From Duodenibacillus intestinigallinarum (GTDB lineage: Bacteria > Pseudomonadota > Gammaproteobacteria > Burkholderiales > Burkholderiaceae_F): DNA of 22,449 nt. The notes under the pieces were generated by a model. That model made no database searches and had not been told where the DNA came from. It saw nothing but the letters and a program-made list of their open reading frames with translations. The stretch is taken from NCBI GenBank assembly GCA_019117105.1, contig DXAH01000078.1, positions 1 through 22,449 of the forward strand. The letters are read 5' to 3'. The position numbers and the translations under genes are program-made. The stretch's first letter is position 1. Each line of letters starts with the position of its first letter. Below, in pieces: positions 8,134 to 15,576 of the stretch.

Positions 8134-8255
8134 CTGTTAGCTTCCTTTCGAGTCTGAAAGTCTTTTCGGAAAACGTCCTGCTCGCATCTTAGGAGCTTTT
8201 ACGTCGTTTTGCCGATGAAAAGAGTGACACGGCGTATCCGCCGAATTTCGGAGTC

Positions 8256-8291
8256 GACCGAATGTCGGTCAAACCATGCATTCGGTCAAAC
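8256..8291. promoter_or_regulatory. Nested inverted and direct repeats between bamA and skp
   Basis: GACCGAATG (8256-8264) and CATTCGGTC (8279-8287) form a perfect 9-bp inverted repeat. TCGGTCAAAC occurs twice as a direct repeat (8265-8274 and 8282-8291). Read on the minus strand the direct repeat is GTTTGACCGA, containing a TTGACC resembling a -35 element, 17 bases apart. No T-run follows. It could be an operator or promoter region for skp, or a processing site after bamA. Confidence 0.45.
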
Positions 8292-8316
8292 GATTATTAA
8301 TTTTATACCTCGGCGC

Positions 8317-10653
8317 TTAGAAGCCTGTACCGATCTGGAACTGGAAGCGCTGAACTTCGTCACTATCCTTCTTGTTGAGCGGGAAGGCCAGAGAGAACTT
8401 CAACGGGCCCAAGGGCGAAATCCAAGCCACACCGAAACCAACGGAGTAGCGCAGTTCGCTGAAGTCCATGTCCTGGCGAGCGTATGAGTGCTCACCAACA
8501 CGCTCGTAGCCCCAGACCGTACCGGCATCAAAGAAGAAAAGACCGCGAAGCGTACGGTCGGCACCGGGCAGAGGCGTCAACAATTCAGTCGAGAAGATCA
8601 ACTGACGGTCACCGCCGAGACGGTCATTGTTGCTATCGCGCGGACCGATGGACGACGTTTCAAAGCCGCGCACCGAACCGATACCGCCGGCGTAGAAGTT
8701 CTTGAAGAACGGGAACATCTTGTCGCCGTATGTGTCGCCATAGCCTAACTGGAAGTTCATGCCGAGCGTCCAAGCCTTGGAGAGCGGGAAGTATTGCGTC
8801 AGCTGATAGGTGGCACGGTAGTATCGCTGATCCCAGACAGGCAAGGCAAATTCAGCAGACAAGCGCTGATAACGGCCGCGAGTTGGGGCCAACACATTGT
8901 CTCGCGAGTCACGAGACCAACCCAGAGTCAAAAGCGCGGCCTTGGGCTTATCGCCATATTCATCAACATAGCTCCAATAACGTTCCGGCGAATTGTTGTC
9001 ACTATCACTGGCATGCTCACGACTGCCGCGAAGATCAACTTGCGTTTGTTCCAGTCGAGCCCCCAGGAAAACTCGATCCAATTCCGTCACGGGAATACCG
9101 AAACTCAAACCGGCACCGATCGTTTCGTAAGCCACGTTCGAAACGTCGAGCTCGTCCAGGTCTACGCGGCGGTCGTACAAGTCAATGTGGCGGCTGATGC
9201 CTTCCGGCGTGATATACGGTTCGCCCAAGCTCACGGCGTATGTACGCATACTCTTGGACGTGTTGACTTCGACACTGAAGGACTTGCCCGAACCGAACAC
9301 GTTATCCTGCGCGAAGCCTGCCGACAGGATCACACCGTCGGACGTGGAGTAACCGGCACCAAGCGAGATGGAACCCGTCGGACGTTCCTTCACGTTGATT
9401 TCGAGGTCAACCTGGTCACGCGTGCCTTCCACGGGCTTGGGTTCGGCAGTCACCGAATCAAAGTAACCCAAGCGGTCGATACGATCGCGCGAGACCTTCA
9501 CCTTTTCACTGTCAAACCAGGCGGATTCGTACTGGCGCACTTCACGACGGATCACGTCGTCGCGAGTACGGGTGTTGCCGGTGATGTTGACGTGGCGAAC
9601 ATAGGCGCGGCGACCCGGGTCAACCGTGAGCACGATGTTGACTGCGTCCTTGCCTTCGATAGGCACAGGATTGGGCGTCACGGTCGCAAAGGCGTAGCCA
9701 AGAGCCGAGAACTTATCCACAATCGTCTTCGTCATCTCGTTGATGCGTTCGGCGTTGTAGATTTCGCCCGGTTCAAACACGACCAAAGGTTTGACCTCGT
9801 CGTCAAGACCCAGCATGTCACCGCCCAACGTGATGTTGTTGACGGTGTATTGCTTGCCTTCGGTCACGTTGATCGTGATGAAGATGTCGGACTTATTGGG
9901 AGCCACGGAAACCTGGACGCTGTCGACTTTGAAGTCGAGGTAGCCCTGATTCTGGTAGAAGCTGCGCAGCGTTTCCAAGTCAGCCGCGAGCTTTTCACGC
10001 GAATAGAGGTCGCGCTTAGTGTAGAAACTGGACCACTTGTGTTCGGCAAGCTGCATCTGATCGGCCAATTCATCCGAATCAAACACCGTGTTGCCCACGA
10101 AGCGGATCTGCTTGATGGACGAGGCAGCGCCTTCGTCAACGTTGATCGTGATGCGGACGCGGTTGCGTTCCAGCGGCGTAGCCGAGGTCTTGATATCAAC
10201 GCCGTAGTAGCCCTGCGAGAGGTATTGACGGCGCAATTCCTGATCGGCACGTTCCAAAATCGAGTGGTCGAAAATTCGGCCTTCAGCAAGACCGACGTCA
10301 CGCAGACTCTTTTCCACACCATCCTTGTCGAAAGCCTTGATGCCGTTCGTTTCAATGGCTGCGACAGCCGGACGTTCGACCACGTTCACCACCAGCACCG
10401 TCCCGTCGACCGAAAGATCAATGTCGCGGAACAAGCCGGAAGAATAAAGCTGATGAATGGCTTCAGCACCGCGTTCGGGGTTGTATTCGTCGCCTACGCG
10501 AAACGGCAGATGCGAAAAGACCGTACCGGGCTCGGTACGCTGAATGCCCTCGACGCGAATGTCGGAAATGGTGAAAACCTGTGCGGATGCAGCCGCGGCC
10601 AAAAGAGCCGAAACCGCCCCTGCCAGGGCTGTTTTGATGAACGTACCCGTCAT
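8317..10653 (-). CDS. bamA: Outer-membrane protein assembly factor BamA
   Basis: Encodes a 778-residue Omp85 protein, the core of the Bam complex that inserts beta-barrel proteins into the outer membrane. A signal peptide covers residues 1-24 (ending AAASAQ). Five POTRA domains fill about 25-430, starting FTISDIRVEGIQRTEPGTVF. A 16-strand barrel takes up the rest. The loop-6 motif VRGF is at 661-664, and the protein ends in Phe (QIGTGF), the usual outer-membrane targeting residue. The start is fixed by an in-frame TAA two codons upstream of the ATG, although no good ribosome-binding site is visible. rseP, often found upstream, is absent; the next gene upstream is divergent. Confidence 0.97.
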   Translation of the reverse strand: MTGTFIKTALAGAVSALLAAAASAQVFTISDIRVEGIQRTEPGTVFSHLPFRVGDEYNPERGAEAIHQLYSSGLFRDIDLSVDGTVLVVNVVERPAVAAIETNGIKAFDKDGVEKSLRDVGLAEGRIFDHSILERADQELRRQYLSQGYYGVDIKTSATPLERNRVRITINVDEGAASSIKQIRFVGNTVFDSDELADQMQLAEHKWSSFYTKRDLYSREKLAADLETLRSFYQNQGYLDFKVDSVQVSVAPNKSDIFITINVTEGKQYTVNNITLGGDMLGLDDEVKPLVVFEPGEIYNAERINEMTKTIVDKFSALGYAFATVTPNPVPIEGKDAVNIVLTVDPGRRAYVRHVNITGNTRTRDDVIRREVRQYESAWFDSEKVKVSRDRIDRLGYFDSVTAEPKPVEGTRDQVDLEINVKERPTGSISLGAGYSTSDGVILSAGFAQDNVFGSGKSFSVEVNTSKSMRTYAVSLGEPYITPEGISRHIDLYDRRVDLDELDVSNVAYETIGAGLSFGIPVTELDRVFLGARLEQTQVDLRGSREHASDSDNNSPERYWSYVDEYGDKPKAALLTLGWSRDSRDNVLAPTRGRYQRLSAEFALPVWDQRYYRATYQLTQYFPLSKAWTLGMNFQLGYGDTYGDKMFPFFKNFYAGGIGSVRGFETSSIGPRDSNNDRLGGDRQLIFSTELLTPLPGADRTLRGLFFFDAGTVWGYERVGEHSYARQDMDFSELRYSVGFGVAWISPLGPLKFSLAFPLNKKDSDEVQRFQFQIGTGF

Positions 10654-11006
10654 GAGTTAAGAGTGAATCTGTGTTGTCAGTGCATGCACAAAACCGTCCG
10701 CGGTTGAGTCACAAGTCAACCGTGGACGGAATCGCAGAAACAAAATGTCGCGTAAGTTTACCGCGAGTAAACGATCTTTATGGGATCATTTTTTGAAGAG
10801 TTGTATCTTTAAGCCAAAAATCGGTGTAAATCCGCACTCTAAAGCCTCTTTGCGAACCTCCGAAACTCTTTCGTCTTACTTCTCTTTGTCCTAATATCTG
10901 TCTGATACAAACCTCAGCGCCGTTGATTCTCATCTGCAGGGGAACCAACGGCCGTCGTGCCGGATTCCTTGGCATCCGGTAAAAGAACTAGAAATTGAGG
11001 TGGCCT
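10654..11006. other. Divergent intergenic region between bamA and the Crp-type gene
   Basis: These 353 bases carry no convincing gene. They must hold the promoters of both bamA (minus) and the regulator (plus), but I see no unambiguous -35/-10 pair. Contents: the bamA leader hairpin (10690-10729); a small CCGGAT/ATCCGG hairpin (10960-10965 with 10974-10979) just before the regulator; an AT-rich stretch around 10770-10815; and no CRP (TGTGA-N6-TCACA) or FNR (TTGAT-N4-ATCAA) consensus. Confidence 0.6.
10690..10729 (-). promoter_or_regulatory. Large hairpin in the bamA leader, terminator-like
   Basis: Arms at 10694-10707 and 10716-10729 are 14 bp long with a single G-T pair and an 8-base loop. 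On the minus strand the hairpin is followed by TTTTG. It lies 41 bases upstream of the bamA ATG and downstream of any bamA promoter in this gap. It could therefore be an attenuator or leader structure, or the relic terminator of a lost upstream gene. Confidence 0.6.
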
Positions 11007-11807
11007 ATGCGACAGGTTTTTCTAGGCTCACCGTGGATCCATGCGCCAACGGATCCCGACATTGTGCGCCTGTTCAATACCTGCGGCCGTTGGGCAAAGC
11101 TTCCTGCCGGCGGTTGCATCTTCAACGGCGGAGACCGAGGTGAAATCGCCTTGGTACTCTCCGGCCTCGGCTCCTTTTCCTTTCAGGACAGACACGGGCA
11201 CAACCATATTTTCACGTTAGTTCTGCCCGGCAGACTCATGGGTGATGTCGACGGTTTGTCTGGCAACATCGTCAACGTAACAGACGCCGCCCTGCGAGAA
11301 ACCGAAGTTCGCCTGGTCACCCGCGACCTCTTTTTGCAATTTCTCGCTGAAAATCCCGCAATCCAGCGCAAGCATGCCATCGGCGTCATTCACGATCACG
11401 AATCCGACATGGAAGGCATGATCGCCAACTTTACGCTCTCGGCTCCGGATCGCATGGTCACGCTCTTTGCAAGTCTGATTCACAACCTACAAACTAAACC
11501 TGATTCAGAAGGTTACTATCCTCTGGAATATTCGCTCACTACCATCGAAATCTCCCAAATCGTTTCAGTGGCTCGCCCGACAGTCTCTTCCATTCTCAAC
11601 CAGTGGCTTGGAGAAGGTCTGCTGAAGAAATGTGACAAACACCTGTGTGTTTCCCATTCGCTTTTTGCCGCACTGCAAAACTGGACGCATCGCGGAGCCA
11701 CGCCGGCAGCCAAAATCCGCAAACGCCGTCACCGCCGCGCTTTGAACGGTGTCGATCTATGCGCATCGGGTACTCAATCAGCACTCGATGCAAACGGCAA
11801 CAGATGA
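11007..11807 (+). CDS. Crp/Fnr-family transcriptional regulator, atypical
   Basis: Encodes 266 residues. An N-terminal cyclic-nucleotide-binding-like beta-roll spans about 15-115, a dimerisation helix about 115-150, and a C-terminal winged helix-turn-helix about 165-215 (TTIEISQIVSVARPTVSSILNQW). The N-terminal cysteine cluster of FNR is absent. The region matching the CRP phosphate-binding cassette (PGRLMGDVDGLSG, 74-86) lacks the Arg-Ser pair used for cAMP, so the effector is unknown. In the recognition helix the CRP/FNR specificity Glu is Pro191. A basic 40-residue tail follows, including RKRRHRR. The ATG at 11007 with GAGG at 10997-11000 is preferred over an in-frame TTG at 10995. It probably regulates the respiratory genes downstream, which is inference. 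Confidence 0.88.
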   Translation: MRQVFLGSPWIHAPTDPDIVRLFNTCGRWAKLPAGGCIFNGGDRGEIALVLSGLGSFSFQDRHGHNHIFTLVLPGRLMGDVDGLSGNIVNVTDAALRETEVRLVTRDLFLQFLAENPAIQRKHAIGVIHDHESDMEGMIANFTLSAPDRMVTLFASLIHNLQTKPDSEGYYPLEYSLTTIEISQIVSVARPTVSSILNQWLGEGLLKKCDKHLCVSHSLFAALQNWTHRGATPAAKIRKRRHRRALNGVDLCASGTQSALDANGNR

Positions 11808-12121
11808 TCGTCTGAATCGGCTTTTCAGGCCCGTTTTTCGCGACCGCGACAAATATCCAATCGCGTATTTCCTACCTTTTTTCGTCCGAATCCTCGTCTG
11901 TACGCAAATCGGAGATTCGTCGTCTTTTTCTTTTAAATCAGACGCATAACCATTACATTGAGATCAACTGCAAAGCCGTTTTTTCACTTCATAGCCTCGA
12001 CCTATCAGTCAAGTAGAAAATCAGTATTGGACTCTCTCCCCTGCGTCCCCCTACGATGCCTTCAACCTGTTTGCGACACCTTCTCTACTGCAAGCAGCCT
12101 TCTCAAATACAGGAGAGACCG
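11808..12121. other. Intergenic region before the cytochrome c peroxidase gene
   Basis: These 314 bases carry no gene. They hold the possible weak terminator at 11884-11935, a TTGA-GA-TCAA palindrome around 11958-11967 (too tightly spaced for an FNR box), and the peroxidase ribosome-binding site AGGAGAG at 12111-12117. An in-frame ATG at 12056 exists but lacks a ribosome-binding site. A promoter must lie here, but no clear consensus is visible. Confidence 0.55.
11884..11935 (+). terminator. Possible weak terminator after the Crp-type gene
   Basis: GAATC-CTC and GAG-ATTC (about 11888-11895 with 11912-11918) can pair with a bulge, and a T-rich tract (CTTTTTCTTTT) follows at 11924-11934. The loop is long and the stem imperfect, so this is tentative. 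Confidence 0.35.
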
Positions 12122-13129
12122 ATGAAAAAACTTGCTCTTAGCTGCGCCATCGCCGGCGCCATGATGTCGCTGTGCGCCTCCGTTCAGGCCGCCGAACCCA
12201 TTGATCCGATTGAACCGGTCGAAGTCAAAAATCCTGCTCTGGTCGAGCTCGGCAAAATGCTCTTCTTCGAACCGCGTCTGTCCCGTTCCGGCTTTATTTC
12301 GTGCAACAGCTGCCACAACCTTGCCACGGGTGGTGTGGACAATCTGCAGACTTCCATTGGCGATCGCTGGGCACAGGGGCCGATCAATTCGCCGACCGTA
12401 TTGAACTCCTTCGGTCAGGTCGCTCAATTCTGGGACGGCCGCGCCAAGACGCTTGCCGAACAAGCAGCTGGCCCCATTGCCAATCCGCTTGAAATGGCCT
12501 CCACCCACGAAATGGCCGTGAAGGTCATCGCTTCGATCCCCGGCTACGCTCCTTACTTCAAGAAGGCTTTCGGCGACGCTGAAGTCAACATCAAGCGCAT
12601 CACCGAAGCCATGGCCGAATTCGAACGTACTCTCGTCACGCCCAACGCTCGTTTTGACAAGTGGCTCAAGGGCGACAAAAACGCCATCACTCAGCAGGAA
12701 CTGAACGGCTATAAGATCTTTAAGGAGTCCGGCTGCACGATCTGCCACAACGGCGCTCAGCTGGGCGGTCAGTCCTTCCAGAAGATGGGCGTTGTACGTC
12801 CCTATAAGACCACGAACACTGCCGAAGGCGTCAAGGCCATTTCCGGCCGCGACCAGGACCGCATGACCTTCAAGGTTCCGATGCTGCGCAACATCGAACT
12901 CACCTACCCGTACTTCCACGACGGTGCCGTCTGGTCGCTTGAAGAATCCGTCTCGATCATGGGCGATCTTCAGCTGGGCAAGCGCTACACCAAGCAGGAA
13001 ATCGACGACATCACTGCGTTCCTGAAAACCCTGACGGGCGATCAACCCAAGGTGGAATATCCGATACTGCCGCCGTCCGGACCCAACACTCCCAAGTTTG
13101 ATCCCTGGGCCAAGGCGCAGACCAAGTAA
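12122..13129 (+). CDS. Dihaem cytochrome c peroxidase (CcpA/MauG family)
   Basis: Encodes a 335-residue periplasmic enzyme that reduces H2O2 to water with electrons from cytochrome c or a similar donor. A Sec signal peptide spans residues 1-23 (ending VQAA). Two c-type haem motifs, CNSCH at 61-65 and CTICH at 205-209, mark the two haem domains. Family motifs are LGKMLFFEPRLS, FWDGRAKTLAEQA, FKVPMLRNIELTYPYFHDGAVW and DITAFLKTLTG. The length fits the classical two-haem enzyme. The start at 12122 is supported by AGGAGAG and the signal peptide; the 22 codons further upstream look untranslated. A terminator follows the gene. In the context of anaerobic electron transport it would protect against peroxide. 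Confidence 0.95.
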   Translation: MKKLALSCAIAGAMMSLCASVQAAEPIDPIEPVEVKNPALVELGKMLFFEPRLSRSGFISCNSCHNLATGGVDNLQTSIGDRWAQGPINSPTVLNSFGQVAQFWDGRAKTLAEQAAGPIANPLEMASTHEMAVKVIASIPGYAPYFKKAFGDAEVNIKRITEAMAEFERTLVTPNARFDKWLKGDKNAITQQELNGYKIFKESGCTICHNGAQLGGQSFQKMGVVRPYKTTNTAEGVKAISGRDQDRMTFKVPMLRNIELTYPYFHDGAVWSLEESVSIMGDLQLGKRYTKQEIDDITAFLKTLTGDQPKVEYPILPPSGPNTPKFDPWAKAQTK

Positions 13130-13168
13130 TTCGACATCCTGCTTTTCCTATTCCGGTTAAGCATTTCG

Positions 13169-13201
13169 ACGGGCTGAGGACATACTTCTTCGGCCCGTTT
13201 T
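13169..13201 (+). terminator. Rho-independent terminator after the peroxidase gene
   Basis: ACGGGC (13169-13174) pairs with GCCCGT (13193-13198), with partial pairing inside the loop, and runs into TTTT (13198-13201). It separates the peroxidase from the cytochrome/flavin/porin unit. Confidence 0.7.
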
Positions 13202-13210
13202 GCATCCGTC

Positions 13211-13282
13211 AAAAGTGTTAGCGAGATGACACTTTTGAGCGCCTCAAATTTCTTTTCCACTAAAAGTGTCAGCCAGCTGACA
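13211..13282 (+). promoter_or_regulatory. Tandem palindromic operators upstream of the tetrahaem cytochrome
   Basis: Two related boxes, each preceded by AAAAG: TGTTAGCGAGATGACA (13216-13231) and TGTCAGCCAGCTGACA (13267-13282). The aligned 21-base copies (13211-13231 and 13262-13282) differ at three positions. Their centres are 51 bp apart, about five helical turns. Copy 1 lies within a longer perfect inverted repeat, TCAAAAGTGT/ACACTTTTGA (13209-13218 with 13229-13238). Copy 2 has 6-bp arms with a 4-bp spacer, the geometry of Crp/Fnr boxes. A TATCGT at 13303-13308 would be a -10 element if copy 2 sat at about -41.5. The binding protein is not known. Confidence 0.7.
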
Positions 13283-13369
13283 GAGCCGTTTTGCGCTCCT
13301 TTTATCGTGAACTTTGAGCACGGAATTCATTTAAAAACAGTGCGAAACACGATTTGGGAGATAACTTCG

Positions 13370-13714
13370 ATGCGGTTCAGTCAGGTCCTGGTTTCTGTGG
13401 TTTGTTCCTCTTTGCTGGTGTTCTCGGCTTCGATCAGCGCAGCCGTTGCGGACGGTCACGCCAAACGCGGCGTTGCCTGCACATCCTGCCATATTGAAGG
13501 CCAGCCTTCAGCAACAAACGTCACCGAACAATCCTGCATCAACTGCCACACCGAAACTCCCAAAGGCAAGCCCGTCACCATGGACGGCCATAAAGTTCCC
13601 AATGTGCACGCCGGTCATTTCGACACCTACGAATGCCTGCAGTGCCACAAGAGACACAAGCCGAGCGTTTCCGCCTGTTCCGAATGCCATAAGACCAAGC
13701 TGTCCGTTCCTTAA
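13370..13714 (+). CDS. Small periplasmic tetrahaem cytochrome c
   Basis: Encodes 114 residues with a Sec signal peptide (about 1-27). Four CxxCH haem sites follow at 37-41, 56-60, 89-93 and 103-107, plus spare His residues (30, 74, 80, 83, 96) that could supply the second axial ligands. It resembles the haem domain of flavocytochrome c fumarate reductases, but as a separate protein. It would carry electrons in the periplasm, probably from a quinol-oxidising NapC/CymA-type protein (not in this window) to the FAD enzyme encoded 58 bases downstream. The start at 13370 is chosen for the signal peptide and GGGAG nine bases upstream; the open frame reaches back to 13226 without support. Confidence 0.93.
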   Translation: MRFSQVLVSVVCSSLLVFSASISAAVADGHAKRGVACTSCHIEGQPSATNVTEQSCINCHTETPKGKPVTMDGHKVPNVHAGHFDTYECLQCHKRHKPSVSACSECHKTKLSVP

Positions 13715-13772
13715 AACAATCGAACAGCGCGTCAACAAACTGTTGTTCTCATAAACAAAGGAGAGAATGAAT

Positions 13773-15470
13773 ATGTCGAACGACCATGTTGCTCTGTCTC
13801 GTCGCGGCTTTTTGAAGGGTACGCTCGCCACCGCCGGAGTGGCGCTTGCCGGTGCTTCGCACGCCGGTGACATCCCTGCCGAATGGGCCAAGCCGAAATG
13901 CTCGAACTGGTCCTGGGAAAAGCCGATGGAAAAGATTCCGGCCGACCAGATCAAGAAAACCGTTGACACGGACGTTGTCGTGATCGGTGCCGGTTTGGCC
14001 GGTTTCTCCGCCGCCTTGTCTGCCGCCGAAGAAGGTGCCAAGGTTGTCGTCGTCGAAAAGACCCGCAGCTGGTCGGCTCGTGGCGGTCACATCACCGCTT
14101 TCGGCAGCAAAGTGCAGAAGTCCATGAAGGTCAATGTCGACGCAGCCGAAATTGTTCGTCGTCTGATCGCTTGGGGCCAGGGCCGCATGGACGAACGTCT
14201 GCTTTGGATGTTTGCCAAGAAGTGCGGTGCCTGCATGGATTGGGCCGTTGATCTTGCCGCAAAGAACGACGTTAAGGTGACGCTCTGGGAAGGCTATTAC
14301 AAAGGCCCGACCTACACCGAATTCCCGGTTACGCACTTCTTCTACAACAAGGATGTGTCACTGGACTACACGTACGGTAATTCGACTGGCATCGGCAACG
14401 TCGTCCTGATGCCGTGCTTTGAAAAGGAACTCAAGGCCAAGGGCGTCAACATCATGTATCGCACGCCTGCCGTACAGCTTATCCGCGAAAAGAACAACGG
14501 ACGCGTCACCGGCCTCATCGTCGGCCGCCGCGGCAACTACACTCGCATCAATGCCAAGAAGGGCGTCATCATCGCCACCGGCTGTTATGCGTCGAACATG
14601 GAAATGCGCAAGTGCTATTCGCCGTACTCGCTGCGCGTGGATGCTCAGATCTACTATCCCACGAAGTCCAACACGGGCGACGGCCATATCATGGCCATGC
14701 AGATCGGCGGTGTCATGCAGAAGAACGACAACCACGCCGCAACGGTTCACCTCGAAGCCGGTGCCGCGAGCTACGGCTTCCTGCATGTCAACGGCCAGGG
14801 CAACCGCTTCATGAATGAAGACGTCAACACCCAGTCCAAGTCCTGCAGTAAGGAACTTCAGGATCACGGTATCGCCTGGTCAGTCTATGACTCCGAATGG
14901 ATCGGCCAAGTTAAAAAGCAGGTCGACGGCAACATGGGCGGCGGCTTGTTCTACGGCCAGATGTGGCAGCCCTGGGGCGCCGGCTGGAACGTGGACGTCG
15001 AAAAGGCCACGCAGGCTCAGCACATCAAGGACGGCAAGGTTGTTGTCGCCAATACGCTCGATGAACTTGCCAAGAAGATGGGAGTTCCGGCCGACAACCT
15101 GAAGCGTACCGTTGCACGCTACAACGAACTCGTCAAGAAGGGTCGCGACGAAGACTTCGGTAAGCGTACCGAATTGCTCACCCCGATCGTGAAGCCGCCC
15201 TTCTATGCAGGCAAGCTTGCCAGCTCTCTGCTTGCCATGAGCGGTGGTCTGCATACGGATCCGTCACTTCATGTCCTCGATGCCCAGCATCGTCCGATTG
15301 AAGGCTTGTGGGTGGCCGGTGCCGCCGCAGGCGACTACTTCGGCTCCGGTGACTACCCGACCATTTGCCCGGGCATGAACCACGGACGCTGCCTGACCTT
15401 CGGTCGTCTGGCCGGCATCTTGGCCGCCGGCGGCGACATCGACAAGAAGGTTAAGAGCATCGCCATCTAA
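13773..15470 (+). CDS. Tat-exported FAD-dependent reductase, flavocytochrome c flavin subunit
   Basis: Encodes 565 residues with a twin-arginine signal (SRRGFLKG, 9-16) ending near ASHAG. The FAD-binding_2 fold shows the dinucleotide motif GAGLAG (72-77), Glu95 at the end of the second strand, and the C-terminal FAD site EGLWVAGAAAGDYFGSGDYP. It contains no haem motif, so the tetrahaem protein encoded upstream is the likely electron donor. Against Shewanella fumarate reductase, aligned from memory, the catalytic Arg, the GANRLGGN Arg and the HHTMGG His are all missing. The end reads YPTICPGMNHGRCLTFGRLAG instead. It is therefore unlikely to reduce fumarate, and its substrate is unknown. An ATG at 13767 is too close to AGGAGAG (13759-13765); the ATG at 13773 has the better spacing. 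Confidence 0.9.
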   Translation: MSNDHVALSRRGFLKGTLATAGVALAGASHAGDIPAEWAKPKCSNWSWEKPMEKIPADQIKKTVDTDVVVIGAGLAGFSAALSAAEEGAKVVVVEKTRSWSARGGHITAFGSKVQKSMKVNVDAAEIVRRLIAWGQGRMDERLLWMFAKKCGACMDWAVDLAAKNDVKVTLWEGYYKGPTYTEFPVTHFFYNKDVSLDYTYGNSTGIGNVVLMPCFEKELKAKGVNIMYRTPAVQLIREKNNGRVTGLIVGRRGNYTRINAKKGVIIATGCYASNMEMRKCYSPYSLRVDAQIYYPTKSNTGDGHIMAMQIGGVMQKNDNHAATVHLEAGAASYGFLHVNGQGNRFMNEDVNTQSKSCSKELQDHGIAWSVYDSEWIGQVKKQVDGNMGGGLFYGQMWQPWGAGWNVDVEKATQAQHIKDGKVVVANTLDELAKKMGVPADNLKRTVARYNELVKKGRDEDFGKRTELLTPIVKPPFYAGKLASSLLAMSGGLHTDPSLHVLDAQHRPIEGLWVAGAAAGDYFGSGDYPTICPGMNHGRCLTFGRLAGILAAGGDIDKKVKSIAI

Positions 15471-15502
15471 CGTTTCCTCTCTCCACATACTTCCTTAACC
15501 CC

Positions 15503-15530
15503 GGAAGTCCGCCCGAAAGGGCGGCCTTCC
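15503..15530 (+). other. GAAA-tetraloop hairpin between the flavin subunit and porin genes
   Basis: GGAAG (15503-15507) pairs with CTTCC (15526-15530). After one mismatch CCGCCC (15509-15514) pairs with GGGCGG (15519-15524), closed by a GAAA loop. No T-run follows. It is more likely an mRNA-processing or stabilising element within an operon than a full terminator, and could set different expression levels for the porin. Confidence 0.55.
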
Positions 15531-15576
15531 TCGGCGGGGTTGTATGTCCAACAACTCTTCAAAAAGGAGAGAATCC

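Noticed and set aside
8794..10707. 637-residue open frame antisense to bamA
   Set aside because: It overlaps a certain gene on the opposite strand and has no recognisable domain. Long antisense frames are expected from the codon use of GC-rich genes.
10778..10975. 65-residue frame upstream of bamA
   Set aside because: No ribosome-binding site, no recognisable motif, and it fills the only space for the divergent promoters.
11958..11967. FNR box upstream of the peroxidase gene
   Set aside because: TTGA-GA-TCAA is a palindrome but has a 2-base spacer and 4-base arms, too short for FNR.
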